A stretch of 64,000 nucleotides of DNA from DASSQJ01 sp963726295 (GTDB lineage: Bacteria; Actinomycetota; Actinomycetes; Actinomycetales; Dermatophilaceae), in assembly GCA_963726295.1 (NCBI GenBank), contig CAVSBW010000011.1, positions 62,001-126,000 of the forward strand. Direction: 5' to 3'. Within the stretch, counting starts at the first letter, position 1. The number at the start of each line of letters is the position of its first letter. A model generated the notes under the pieces. It saw only the letters and a program-made list of their open reading frames with translations. It was not told where the DNA came from and ran no database searches. Of this stretch, positions 45,754 to 54,846 are shown in pieces. A program made the position numbers and the translations under genes.

Positions 45754-46074
45754 ATGACCCCCACCGTCGACATCCACACGCTCGCCGCTCGCCACGCCGA
45801 CGGCGCCGTCGTCCTCGACGTGCGCGAGCCGGCCGAGTACCTCTCCGGGCACGTCCCGGGCTCGGTCCTCGCCCCGATGAGCCGCATCACGTCCGCCCTC
45901 GACGGACTGCCCAGGGACCGCACGGTCCACGTCATCTGCCAGAGCGGCAACCGCAGCCGCGCCATGGCCGACCTGTTGATCCGACTCGGTGTCGACGCCG
46001 TGTCGGTCGACGGCGGCTACTCGGCGTGGGTGGCGTCCGGCCACCCCGCCGTGGCCGGCACGCGGGCCGCGTGA
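45754..46074 (+). CDS. Rhodanese-family sulfurtransferase
   Basis: 106 residues from ATG 45754 (ATG 45742 is also in frame but lies in the operator). Single rhodanese domain: VVLDVREPAEYLSGHVPGS, the active-site loop CQSGNRSRAM with the Cys that carries sulfane sulfur, and SVDGGYSAW. It should shuttle sulfane sulfur between thiosulfate, low-molecular-weight thiols and the dioxygenases. It is 53 bases from trxA and precedes the repressor gene. Confidence 0.9.
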   Translation: MTPTVDIHTLAARHADGAVVLDVREPAEYLSGHVPGSVLAPMSRITSALDGLPRDRTVHVICQSGNRSRAMADLLIRLGVDAVSVDGGYSAWVASGHPAVAGTRAA

Positions 46075-46172
46075 GAGGAGTCGGGATGTCTCGCACCACG
46101 TCCACCTCGTCGCCGCCCCGGGGCGCGGCTACCATGAAGCGTCAGTCACCCATCGTTCCCGGAGGCGCGGGC

Positions 46173-46433
46173 ATGGAGCTCAACCCCGACGAGATGCAGT
46201 CCGTCGTCAAGCGGCTGCGCCGCGCCCAGGGCCAGATCGGCGGCATCCTCAAGATGATCGAGGAGGGTCGTGACTGCCAGGACATCGTGACCCAGCTGGC
46301 CGCGGTCTCCAAGGCCCTCGACCGCGCCGGCTTCGCCGTCATCGCGCTGGGTCTACGGCAGTGCATCGTGTCGCCCGAGACCCAGACGATGGACGTCGAG
46401 TCGATGGAGAAGCTCTTCCTCTCGCTCGCGTGA
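46173..46433 (+). CDS. cstR: CstR-like persulfide-sensing repressor (CsoR family)
   Basis: 86 residues from ATG 46173, which has GGAGG seven bases upstream; ATG 46134 and ATG 46086 (with GAGGAG) would add 13 or 29 residues. The all-helical CsoR fold is visible in VKRLRRAQGQIGGILKMIEEG and DCQDIVTQLAAVSKALDRAG. Cys35 and Cys64 are 29 apart, as in CsoR and CstR, but residue 60, four before the second Cys, is Gly rather than the copper-ligand His of CsoR. That argues for a CstR-type sensor that forms inter-subunit polysulfide links. It is the likely binder of the six ATACCC-N4-GGGTAT sites. Confidence 0.87.
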   Translation: MELNPDEMQSVVKRLRRAQGQIGGILKMIEEGRDCQDIVTQLAAVSKALDRAGFAVIALGLRQCIVSPETQTMDVESMEKLFLSLA

Positions 46434-47065
46434 TGGACTCCGTTGCCTGGGACGAGCGCTATCGCGGCGCCGACCTCGTCTGGTCGGTGTCGCCGAACAC
46501 CTTCGTGGCAGAGGTCGTCCGGGACCTCGCCCCCGGGAGCGCCCTCGACGTCGCCGCCGGTGAGGGCCGCAACGCGGTCTGGCTCGCCGAGCAGGGCTGG
46601 CGGGTGACCGCTGCGGACTTCTCGCCCGTCGCGGTCGAGCGCACGCAGCGCATCGCCCGGGAGCGCCTGGGCGCAGGTGCCGACCGGTTCCGCGCCGTCG
46701 TGTCCGACGCCACCGAGCCGGCGCCCGCGGAGCAGTCCGGTGCCGGCTACGACCTCGTCCTGTTCTCCTACCTCCAGCTGCCCCGCGGGCCGTGGGGCCG
46801 GGCGTTGGCCCACGGGGTCGCAGCAACCGCTCCCGGAGGAGCCGTCCTCGTCATCTGCCACGCGCTGCGCAACCTCGGGGCGGGCACGGGAGGTCCGCAG
46901 GACCCCGCCGTTCTCCACGACCCCGAGGACGTCCTCGCCACGGCGGCGGACCTACCGGTTGGGGTCGTCTCGGCCCGGGTGCGCCACCGCGACGTCGAGG
47001 GTGCCGACCGGCCGGCGCTCGACACCGTCGTCCTGTTCCGTCGCCGGGAGGACGGGGCCACCTGA
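46433..47065 (+). CDS. Class I SAM-dependent methyltransferase (TehB/TPMT-like)
   Basis: 210 residues; ATG 46433 overlaps the cstR stop by one base (TGATG). Motifs: WDERYRGADLVWS at the start, SALDVAAGEGRNAVWLAEQGW (SAM motif I), VTAADFSPVAVERTQ, VVSDATEP, and the TehB-like FSYLQLPRGPW. Relatives methylate thiols, selenide or tellurite. Coupled to the persulfide-sensing repressor, it may methylate excess sulfide or persulfide; that is inference from context. Confidence 0.85.
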   Translation: MDSVAWDERYRGADLVWSVSPNTFVAEVVRDLAPGSALDVAAGEGRNAVWLAEQGWRVTAADFSPVAVERTQRIARERLGAGADRFRAVVSDATEPAPAEQSGAGYDLVLFSYLQLPRGPWGRALAHGVAATAPGGAVLVICHALRNLGAGTGGPQDPAVLHDPEDVLATAADLPVGVVSARVRHRDVEGADRPALDTVVLFRRREDGAT

Positions 47066-47068
47066 CAT

Positions 47069-47084
47069 ATACCCCCCAGGGTAT
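47069..47084. promoter_or_regulatory. CstR/CsoR-type operator with extended arms
   Basis: ATACCC-CCCA-GGGTAT, embedded in a longer perfect palindrome: the arms TGACATATACCC and GGGTATATGTCA (47063-47090) match over 12 bp. It begins three bases before the end of the methyltransferase gene and stands 50 bases before the small Cys-rich gene. CTGACA in the left arm could serve as a -35. Confidence 0.88.
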
Positions 47085-47134
47085 ATGTCATACTGTCTGC
47101 GACCCAACGAACGAAGACCCGAGGAGATCTCCCC

Positions 47135-47296
47135 ATGTGCCGAGCCGTAACCTGCCGCACCTGTGGCAAGACGACCTGGTCCGGCTGTGGCCAGCACGTG
47201 GACCAGGTGATGCGAGGCGTCCCATCCGGGGACCGCTGCCCCGGCCACCAGGACGAGCCCAGCGCCGGCTTCCTCGCCAAGCTCTTCGGCCGCTGA
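47135..47296 (+). CDS. Small Cys-rich protein of the sulfur regulon
   Basis: 53 residues with GAGGAG eight bases before ATG 47135. Residues at the N-terminus MCRAVTCRTCGKTTWSGCG place five Cys in 18 positions (CxxC spacing included) with a His soon after, and a sixth Cys in DRCPGHQDE; the tail GFLAKLFGR is hydrophobic. It looks like a small zinc- or iron-binding, or thiol-storage, protein. Short proteins with the same MCRAVTCRTCGKTTW start occur in other actinobacteria, unnamed as far as I recall. A strong operator lies at its promoter and tandem hairpins end it, so it is a dedicated transcription unit. Confidence 0.75.
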   Translation: MCRAVTCRTCGKTTWSGCGQHVDQVMRGVPSGDRCPGHQDEPSAGFLAKLFGR

Positions 47297-47314
47297 GCCG
47301 AGCCACCGGCTGAC

Positions 47315-47342
47315 GAGCCACCGGCTGACTAGCCGGTGGCTC
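47315..47342. terminator. Hairpin terminator, first of two
   Basis: GAGCCACCGGCT (47315-47326) pairs perfectly with AGCCGGTGGCTC (47331-47342) across a GACT loop, 18 bases after the small Cys-rich gene. It is followed ten bases later by a second strong hairpin. The pair isolates the regulon segment from the downstream regulator gene. Confidence 0.75.
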
Positions 47343-47351
47343 GACGCGCCG

Positions 47352-47384
47352 GACGCGCCGCCCGGGTCGTCCGGGCGGCGCGTC
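47352..47384. terminator. Hairpin terminator, second of two
   Basis: GACGCGCCGCCCGG (47352-47365) pairs with CCGGGCGGCGCGTC (47371-47384), a 14-bp perfect stem with a GTCGT loop. Together with the previous hairpin it should stop transcription efficiently despite the absence of a T-run. Confidence 0.75.
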
Positions 47385-47456
47385 GATGACCCCCGGGGCG
47401 CGTATCACCCTGAATCGTCATGGACGACGGCCGACCTCCGCGACAGACTCGACGCG

Positions 47457-50380
47457 ATGGTTGGTCGCGCCGGGGACCGGGCGGCATCCCTCATCGGGCG
47501 GGATGCCGAGCAGGCGTGCGTTCGTGAGGTCGTCGACCGGGCGCGGGGAGGGGAGTCGTCGACACTGCTCGTCACCGGTCCCGCGGGGGTCGGCAAGACC
47601 AGCCTCGTCCGGCGCGTCCTGGACGAGGCGGCGGCCGACGGGCCGCTGGTCCTGTGGGGCCGTGGCCTGCCGATGGCCACCCTCGCCGCGCCGTTCCGCA
47701 CCGTCCGCGGGATGCTGCGCGACGTGCCGGGCGGCGTCCCGGCGGTCCCGGAGGCACCGGGTGGGGGTGCCGGGGCGGTCGGGGTCGACCCCGTCGAGCT
47801 CGACGCGTGGCTGGACGGGGTGGCCCGCGAACGGCCGGTCGTCCTCGTCGTCGACGACCTGCAGTGGGTGGACCACGAGAGCCTCGACGTGCTCCGCTAC
47901 GTCGTCGCCGGCACCCGGGTCCGGGCGGTGGCCGTGGTGCTGACCCTGCGGGGCGAGGAGGTGGGGGTCGGACACCCGCTGCACCCCTGGCTGGGCCACG
48001 TCCGTCGTCTCCCCGGGTTCGAGCAGCTCGACGTGACCCCGCTCGACCGCTACTCCACGGGTGAGCTGGTCACGGAGGTGCTGGGGCGGCGTCCGCACGA
48101 GTCGCTCGTCGACGAGGTGTTCCGGCGGTCGGACGGCGTGCCCTACCTGACGAGGCTGCTCGTCACCGGACTCGACCCCGACGCCGGGGCGCTCCCTGCC
48201 AGGGCTCCGGCGGGGCTCGAGGACGCGGTGCTCGCCTCGTGGCACGAGCTGTCGGCCGGTGCCCGGCGGCTCACGACCGTGCTGGCGGTCGCGGGCCGGG
48301 CGCTTGCCCGCTCCGAGGTCGTCGAGCTCGTCGGCGACCGCCCAGACGCCGATGCCGATGCCGATGCCGTGACCGGGTACCTGGAGGAGGGGGTGGGTCA
48401 CGCGTGCTGGACGTGGACGAGCGTGGTCGCTACTGGTTCCACCACCCGCTCCAGGCCGAGCTCCTGGAGGCGCAGGCCCGGCCCGAGGAACGGCGAGCCT
48501 GGCACGAGCGCATCGCCCTCCTCCTGCGGAGCGGGCTGGAGCGCGACGGCGCGACCGTGGACGCCGCTCGCGTCGTCGCGGTCGCCGACCACTACGCCGC
48601 CGCCGGTGCGAGCGAGGAGGCCTACGCGTGGTCGTTGCTGGTCGCCGCCGGGCTCGACGGCAGCACCAGCGCCGGGGACGTCGTCCGCTCGCTGCGCCGG
48701 GCGCTCGCGCTGCGGGAGGCCGCGGGCGCCGACGAGCCACCCGTCGAGGTGCTGCTCGTCCGGCTCCGGGCCGCGACCGCCCGCAGCGGCGACCTCTGGG
48801 GGGAGCTCGACGCCGTGGAGCGCCTGCTCGAGGTCGTGGACCGCGAGGAGCGACCCGAGGTGGTGGCCGAGCTGATGGTCCGCCGCATCCACCTGCGCTT
48901 CCTCTGCCGGGTGGCCGACAGCGGTGTGTCGGAGGCCGAGGAGGCGGTCAGGCTCTCGTCGCGCCGGCCGGACTCGTGGCAGCACGCGCTGGCCCTCGCC
49001 CACCTGGCCTCCGTGCTCGAGGACCCGGCAACGGGAACCCAGCCCGAACGAGCGGTTCACTACCGCGACGAGGCGATCCGGCTGGCGGAGGCTGCCGGCA
49101 ACGACCGGGTGCTGGCCCTCGCGCTTGCCACCGGGGTCATGTTCGCCATCGACGAACGTGACATCGACGGTGCCCGCGTCCTCGCTCAGCGCGCGCGGGA
49201 CGTCGGGTTGCGGTCGAGGGACTACTGGGCCTTCACGTTCTGCGTGGCCATGGAGTCGAACGCGACCGGGATCATCCACTCCGAGGAGTCCCGCGACGTC
49301 ATGCTGCGCGGCCGGGACGACCTCGTCGCCATGGGTGCGCCGCACACCTGGGTCGCCACCCTGTCGCAGGACGCCGCCCGGCTCTCGGTGGCGGTGGGCG
49401 ACGTGAGCACCGCGACCGCGATGGTGCGGTTCGCACTCGGCGCCGATCCCGGCCCGTACGCGGACGTCGGGGTGCGCCTGGCCGCCACCCGCCTGGCGGT
49501 CCTCACCGGCCGGCTCGAGGAGGCGGCGCAGCACTGGGCCAGGGCCGAGGAGCTGGCCCAGGACCGCTTCCTGCATTTCGGCGACGACACGGTCCGCGTC
49601 GAGCTGCTCCTGGCCACGGGTCGCACCCGCGCCGCGCTCGACGCCGCCCTCGGTGCGCTCCGTGCCGGTGCCGACTTCGTGACGATGGGCGAGTGGCTGC
49701 TGCCGCTGGCCGCCCGGTCCCTGGCCGACCTCGGCGCCGAGGAACACGAGGTGCTCGACCTGGTCCGGGAGTACCCGCCGTCCTCGCCGGACGGCGGCGT
49801 GGCGTCCCCGATCCCCGTGGACGGGGTCCCCGACGAGCCGCGGTACCGCGTGCAGCTCGACGCCTTCGACGCCTGGTACCACGCCGAGCTCAGCCGGGCG
49901 AGAGCCTCACCCGAGGCACCGGCGCTGTGGGAGCGCGCCGCAATCGGGCTGGACGCGGCGGCGTTGCCGTGGGAGGCGGCGTACGCGTGGATGCGCTGGG
50001 GCGAGGCCCTGCTGCGGTCCGACCACGTGGAGCGGCGGGCGGCCGCGCGGGCGCTGCGGGGTGCGGCGGAGCGGGCCACGCCCCTCGGGGCACGTCCGGT
50101 GCTGGAGCGGGTCGAGGCGCTGGCCCGATCGGCGCGAATCGACGTGAGCCCACAGCCGGTCGCGGTGGGTCCCGCCGGCCGGGGTCTGACCCGCAGGGAG
50201 GCCGAGGTGCTCGGCCTGCTCGAGGTGGGACGGACCTACGCCGAGATCGCGGAGGAGCTGTTCCTCAGCGAGAAGACGGTGAGCTCGCACGTGTCGAATA
50301 TGCTGCGCAAGACCGGCTCGGCCAACCGTCACGACCTCGTGGCCAGGGTCCGCGGTGCCGAGGCTCGGCGGCCCGGCTGA
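47457..50380 (+). pseudogene. Large LuxR-family (LAL/STAND-type) transcriptional regulator, frameshifted
   Basis: Read through one missing base this is about 974 residues. The N-terminal half has a P-loop ATPase (Walker A GPAGVGKTS near residue 41, VLVVDDLQWVDHESLDVL as Walker B) and TPR-like helices; the C-terminus is a LuxR HTH, LTRREAEVLGLLEVGRTYAEIAEELFLSEKTVSSHV. The frame breaks in the G-run 48389-48393: LEEGVGHACWTW in the first frame, while the correct continuation GSRVLDVDERGRYWFHHPLQ lies in the next. One extra G restores a single protein. Probably a sequencing artefact. Its ligand is unknown; it sits between two halves of the sulfur regulon but has no operator of that regulon. Confidence 0.85.
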
Positions 50381-50437
50381 GCCGGCCGGGCGGCACGTCC
50401 GGCGTCGGGTGCGTGTGGTGGGCATCACGCCCACGTG

Positions 50438-50453
50438 ATACCCATGGGGGTAT
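50438..50453. promoter_or_regulatory. CstR/CsoR-type operator upstream of the PIG-L gene
   Basis: ATACCC-ATGG-GGGTAT, followed by AGCATAGAAG, which contains -10-like sequences (TATAGC, CATAGA). It is 118 bases before the PIG-L start and 57 bases after the LuxR-family gene's stop, so it most likely controls the PIG-L gene. It is the site that argues most directly that this deacetylase belongs to the sulfur regulon. Confidence 0.8.
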
Positions 50454-50571
50454 AGCATAGAAGTGTCCCAATCGGACGGACGGCGTCGGGCCGGGTGGTC
50501 TGCCCGGCGCCGCGCCCGAAGGGCGCACTCCCGGCCGCCGACGACCCGCGCGACAGTTCAGGGGGCCCGGT

Positions 50572-51264
50572 GTGAGTGACCCGGCCGAGGTCCCGACCGG
50601 TCCGACCGAACGGCTACCCGGGTGGCACCGGCTGCTCGCTGTGGTGGCTCACCCGGACGACGAGTCGTTCGCGCTGGGTGCGCTGCTCGACCGCTTCGTG
50701 CAGCGAGGGTCCGAGGTGGCCGTGGTGTGCCTGACCCGTGGCGAGGCGTCCAGCCTCGGGGCGGAGGCCGCCGACCTCGCGGCGGTTCGCGACGCCGAGC
50801 TGCGCGCGGCGGCGGCCGCACTGGGATTCTCGGTGACGACGATGCTCGGGCATCCCGACGGGGGGTTGTCCGAGCCGGGGGTCGGGGCCCGTCTGGAGGC
50901 GGACGTGGACCGCGCGATGGACGCCTTCGCGTGCGACGGTGTCCTCGTCTTCGACCCCCAGGGGGGCGTGACCGGTCACCCGGACCACGAGGCGGCCTCG
51001 CTCGCGGCCCTGTCCGTGGCCCGCGGGCGGGGGATCCCGGTGCTGGGTTGGGCGCTGCCGGAGGGTGTGGCGGCCCGCCTGAACGAGGAGTACGCGGGTC
51101 GCTTCTCCGGGTACCCGCTGGAGCAGCTCACGGCCGTGGCGGTGGACCGGACACGGCAGCTCCTGGCGGTCGGGGAGCACGCCAGCCAGGCGGTGCCGGG
51201 CAGCGTGCTCTGGCGGCGGCTCGAGCTGCAGGGTGACGTGGAGCACGTGCGGCGACTGGGGTAG
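50572..51264 (+). CDS. PIG-L family deacetylase (MshB/Mca-like)
   Basis: 230 residues from GTG 50572. Zinc-site motifs AHPDDESF near the N-terminus and GHPDHEA further on are intact. The family removes N-acetyl groups from GlcNAc-type substrates; actinobacterial members MshB and Mca act in mycothiol synthesis and mycothiol-conjugate cleavage. This one is shorter than either (usually about 290 residues). With a regulon operator 118 bases upstream, a role in handling mycothiol persulfides or their breakdown is plausible, but no substrate can be read from the sequence. Confidence 0.85.
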   Translation: MSDPAEVPTGPTERLPGWHRLLAVVAHPDDESFALGALLDRFVQRGSEVAVVCLTRGEASSLGAEAADLAAVRDAELRAAAAALGFSVTTMLGHPDGGLSEPGVGARLEADVDRAMDAFACDGVLVFDPQGGVTGHPDHEAASLAALSVARGRGIPVLGWALPEGVAARLNEEYAGRFSGYPLEQLTAVAVDRTRQLLAVGEHASQAVPGSVLWRRLELQGDVEHVRRLG

Positions 51265-51388
51265 GAGCACCGGCGCTCAGACGCTGCCCGGTTCGGCTCT
51301 GCTGACGGCCAACAGGGCGGGCCACCAGCTCGTGGTCGATGGCGGGCGCGACCTCGCGCCTCGACGAGATGCCCGGGATCCGCGCGGG

Positions 51389-52768
51389 TCAGGCGCTCAG
51401 GGCGTGGTTCTGCTCCCAGGCGGCGTATCCGCCATGGATGTCGGAGACGTCCAGGTAGCCGCGCGAGCGGAGCAGGCTCGCCCCGACGCTGCTGCGCCAG
51501 CCGCCGGCGCAGTAGGCCACGACCGGCCGCGTCGCGTCGAGCTCGTCGGCCCGGCGCGAGAGCTCGGCCAGCGGGATGTGCACGGCGCCGGGGATCGTCC
51601 CCGCCTCGAGCTCACCGGCGTTGCGGATGTCGACGAGCTGCACGTCCTCGCCGGTCAGTGCCTCGTCGAGCTCGGCCACGGTGAGCCGGCTGGCGTGCCG
51701 GACGTCGTCCTGGTGGCCGAGGAAGTAGGTCTCGGGCTCGGCCACGTAGCCGACGACGTTGTCGTAGCCGATCCGCGCGAAGCGGGTGGCGACCTCCTGT
51801 TCCTCGCCCTGCGGGGCGATGACGACGATCGCGTCGTCCGGCGAGAACACCATCCCCACCGTCTCGGCCATCCGGCCGTCGACGGGGACGTTGACCGAGC
51901 CGACGACGTGCGCCGCAGCGAAGTCCTGCGGGTCCCGGGCGTCGTGGACCTTCGCGCCGTCGGCGAGGGCGGCCTCGACCTCCGCGGCCGAGAGGGCCGG
52001 CGCCGCGGCCTCGAGCTCGCGCACCCCCCGCTCCCTGCGGTTGAGGATGGCGTTGTAGACGAAGTACTCGGGCGCACTCGGCTGACCGGCGGTGACGACG
52101 GCGAGGAACTCCTCCTCGCTCATCGGCTGGCAGGCGTAGTTGAAGGCCCGCTGCTCGCCGATCGTGGACTGCTTCTCGGTCGAGAGGTTCTTGCCGCAGG
52201 CCGAGCCGGCGCCGTGGGCCGGGAAGACGCGCACAGCGTCGTCGAGGCCCATGAGGCGGTTCTGGACGGAGTCGTAGAGCATCCGGCCGAGCTGCTCGGC
52301 TGTGACGCCGATCGAGGCGAGGAGGTCGGGGCGGCCGACGTCGCCGATGAAGAGTGCGTCGCCGGTGAGGACGCCGTAGGCCACCTCGTCGGCCGCGCGC
52401 TCGTAGACGAGCACCGAGACCGACTCCGGGGTGTGGCCCGGGGTCGCCATGATCTCGAGCGTGACGTCGCCGAGGCTGATCCGCTCGCCGTCCACGAGGT
52501 GGCGCACGTCGAAGTCGGCGACGGCGGCCTCGCCGTAGCCGATCCAGGCGCCGGTCTCCTCGGCGAGCTCGAGGTGCCCGGAGACGAAGTCCGCGTGGAA
52601 GTGGGTGTTGATGACCCCGACGATGGTCAGGCCGCGCTCGCGGGCGTCGTCGACGTACTCGCGGATGTCGCGGCGGGGGTCCACGACGACTGCCTGCCCG
52701 GTCTCCTCGTCGGCGACGAGGTAGGACGCCTGGGAGAGGCAGTCGAGGTAGTACTGGGTGAAGATCAT
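51389..52768 (-). CDS. Second persulfide dioxygenase/rhodanese fusion
   Basis: 459 residues from ATG 52768, with GGAGGAG just upstream. The dioxygenase part has NTHFHADFVSGHLELAEETG, PGHTPESVSVLVYE and VFPAHGAGSACGKNLSTE. Rhodanese modules follow: one inactive (about 265-350, no Cys, VIAPQGEEQE) and one active (about 365-455, YCAGGWRSSVG). The domain plan matches the first fusion, but the sequences differ widely, so it is an old paralogue. It is divergent from the frameshifted hydrolase gene across operator 52813-52828. Confidence 0.9.
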   Translation of the reverse strand: MIFTQYYLDCLSQASYLVADEETGQAVVVDPRRDIREYVDDARERGLTIVGVINTHFHADFVSGHLELAEETGAWIGYGEAAVADFDVRHLVDGERISLGDVTLEIMATPGHTPESVSVLVYERAADEVAYGVLTGDALFIGDVGRPDLLASIGVTAEQLGRMLYDSVQNRLMGLDDAVRVFPAHGAGSACGKNLSTEKQSTIGEQRAFNYACQPMSEEEFLAVVTAGQPSAPEYFVYNAILNRRERGVRELEAAAPALSAAEVEAALADGAKVHDARDPQDFAAAHVVGSVNVPVDGRMAETVGMVFSPDDAIVVIAPQGEEQEVATRFARIGYDNVVGYVAEPETYFLGHQDDVRHASRLTVAELDEALTGEDVQLVDIRNAGELEAGTIPGAVHIPLAELSRRADELDATRPVVAYCAGGWRSSVGASLLRSRGYLDVSDIHGGYAAWEQNHALSA

Positions 52769-52812
52769 CGGTCTCCTCCGAAGGGACGGTGCTCGGTCGA
52801 GAGCGTCAACGC

Positions 52813-52828
52813 ATACCCTAGGGGGTAT
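52813..52828. promoter_or_regulatory. CstR/CsoR-type operator between divergent genes
   Basis: ATACCC-TAGG-GGGTAT. Read to the right it continues as TATATT, a good -10 toward the alpha/beta hydrolase; read to the left as TATGCG, toward the second persulfide dioxygenase. The hydrolase start lies 214 bases away, so an untranslated leader or an unseen small gene may lie between. Confidence 0.82.
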
Positions 52829-53041
52829 ATTTCGGAGACGCAACTGACGGTCGGTGAGGGTAGCCGGTGGCGCGACGACAGCCGTACCCCACGGCACCCG
52901 CGGCGGCCGGCCACGGAGGGTCGGACCCCGCATGGTCTCCCCCCGGCAGCACGCGCTGGTCCGACACACTGCAGTGGGTCGCCGTCATCCTCAGGGGCGG
53001 CCACCCTCGTCGTCGCCCTCACACCGGAAGGCGGGCCGCCC

Positions 53042-53847
53042 GTGAGCACCGACCCCACGTTCCTCATCGATCTGCCGGAGGGTCGGCTCGGCGTGCACGA
53101 CCTCTCGGAGGGCCCCGTGGCCGACGACGCCCGGACGGTGCTCCTCGTCCACGGCATCACCGCCAACGGGCTCATCCTCCAGCGGGTCGCCGGCGGGTGG
53201 TCCGACGGCACGGTGCCGGCGCGGTCCGGGTGCTCGCTCCCGACCTGCGCGGGCGGGCCTCGAGCGTTGGGGCGCCGGGGTCGTTCGGCCTCGGGGCGCA
53301 CGTCGAGGACCTCCTGCTCGTGGCCGCGGCCGTCTCGACCCGGCCGGTGCTGGTGGGGCACTCGATGGGGGCGTTCATCGCCGCGTTGGCCGGGGCCCGC
53401 CACCCCGGCCGGTTCCGGGGACTCGTGCTCGTCGACGGCGGCCTGGCCTTCCGGGTGCCGGACGACCTCGACGGGGACGCCGCCCTCCGGGCCGTGCTCG
53501 GCCTGACGGTGGAGTGGCTGGCGCTGCGCTTCGACTCCGCGGACGCCTACCTCGGGTTCTTCGACGCGCACCCGACCCTCGGACCCCTGCTGCGGGGCCG
53601 GGAGGGCGGGGCCGCCCGCTGCTACCTGCTGCACGACTGCGTGCGCGACGGTGACGCCTACCGCAGCTCGTGCGTGCTCGAGGCGGTGCGCGCCGACGGT
53701 GCCGACGTGCTGACCGACGCCGAGGCCCACGCCGCGGCCCGCCGGGCCGTGGAGAACGGGATGCCGGTGGAGCTCGTGTGGGCGCACCGAGGGCTGATGG
53801 ACGAACCGCAGGGGCTGTACGACGAGCAGCGGCTCGCGGCAGGCTGA
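53042..53847 (+). pseudogene. Alpha/beta hydrolase, frameshifted
   Basis: GTG 53042 has GGAAGG upstream. The first frame gives STDPTFLIDLPEGRLGVHDL and the oxyanion region VLLVHGITANGLILQRVA, then loses sense after GTVPAR; the next frame continues VRVLAPDLRGRASSVGAPG, the nucleophile elbow LVGHSMGAFIAALAGA, and a C-terminus with a His before RGLMDEPQGLYDEQR. Inserting one G in the GG at 53218-53219 joins them into about 268 residues. A class of esterases and haloalkane-dehalogenase-like enzymes has this layout. Probably a sequencing artefact. It may be controlled by operator 52813. Confidence 0.75.
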
Positions 53848-53932
53848 CACGCCGTCGCCCGACGCAAGGGCCATCCGATCGCTCGGCCGCTACCCCTCGC
53901 GCTCGGACGGTCGCAACCGGTTGGATGAGGCC

Positions 53933-54829
53933 ATGGCCCAGAAGATGAACCTGCGCGAGTACATCGACACCCTCCAGACCGAGGGGTACACGGTGCGCGG
54001 CAGCAAGGGCGAGGACCCCGTGCTCATCACCCCGGACGGGCAGGCGGTCGAGACCTGGCGCGACGACTACCCGTACGACGCCCTCATGGACCGGGACGCG
54101 TACGAGACCGAGAAGTACCGCCTCCAGGTCGAGCTGCTCAAGTTCCAGTACTGGACCCAGGACGTCGGGGCCAAGCACGTCATCGTCTTCGAGGGTCGAG
54201 ATGCCGCAGGCAAGGGCGGGACGATCAAGCGGTTCATGGAGCACCTCAACCCACGGGCTGCCCGGGTGGTGGCCCTCACGACGCCCACGGAGTCCGAGCG
54301 CGGCCAGTGGTACTTCCAGCGGTACGTCCAGCGGCTCCCCACCACCGGGGAGATCGTGCTGTTCGACCGGTCCTGGTACAACCGCGCCGGTGTCGAGCGG
54401 GTCATGGGCTTCTGCACCGACGAGCAGTACGAGACCTTCATGCGGCAGGCGCCGCTCTTCGAGCGGATGCTCATCGAGCAGGGCCTGACGGTCACGAAGC
54501 TCTGGTTCTCGGTGACCAGGGACGAGCAGCGCACCCGGTTCGCCATCCGGCAGATCGACCCGGTGCGTCGGTGGAAGCTCTCGCCGATGGACCTCGAGAG
54601 CCTCGACCGCTGGGAGGACTACACCGCTGCCAAGGAGGCGATGTTCGAGCTCACCGACAAGCGGTACGCCCCCTGGCTCACCGTGAAGAGCAACGACAAG
54701 AAGCGCGGCCGGCTCGAGGCGATGCGGGCCTTCCTCGACCAGTTCGACTACGAGGGCAAGGACACCACCGTCATCCACGCGCCGGACCACACCATCGTGG
54801 CGCGGGCCAAGCACACCGAGGCCGACTGA
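53933..54829 (+). CDS. ppk2: Polyphosphate kinase 2
   Basis: 298 residues from ATG 53933 (TTG 53921 is in frame upstream). Walker A FEGRDAAGKGGTIKR at about residues 86-100, Walker B and PPK2 signature LFDRSWYNRAGVERVMGF near 143-160, and KRYAPWLTV near the end. It transfers phosphate between polyphosphate and nucleotides, typically making GTP or ATP from polyphosphate. It lies between two members of the sulfur regulon but has no operator; it looks independent. Confidence 0.93.
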   Translation: MAQKMNLREYIDTLQTEGYTVRGSKGEDPVLITPDGQAVETWRDDYPYDALMDRDAYETEKYRLQVELLKFQYWTQDVGAKHVIVFEGRDAAGKGGTIKRFMEHLNPRAARVVALTTPTESERGQWYFQRYVQRLPTTGEIVLFDRSWYNRAGVERVMGFCTDEQYETFMRQAPLFERMLIEQGLTVTKLWFSVTRDEQRTRFAIRQIDPVRRWKLSPMDLESLDRWEDYTAAKEAMFELTDKRYAPWLTVKSNDKKRGRLEAMRAFLDQFDYEGKDTTVIHAPDHTIVARAKHTEAD

Positions 54830-54846
54830 GCAGCAGGTCCGGCACT

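Noticed and set aside
47457..50380. Two separate genes (an ATPase and a LuxR-type protein) instead of one
   Set aside because: The two frames join at a G-run in the middle of a continuous ATPase-TPR-LuxR layout; adding one base makes one standard protein.
52854..53045. Small gene between operator 52813 and the hydrolase
   Set aside because: Open frames here are Arg/His/Pro-rich shadows without ribosome-binding sites; the leader remains unexplained.
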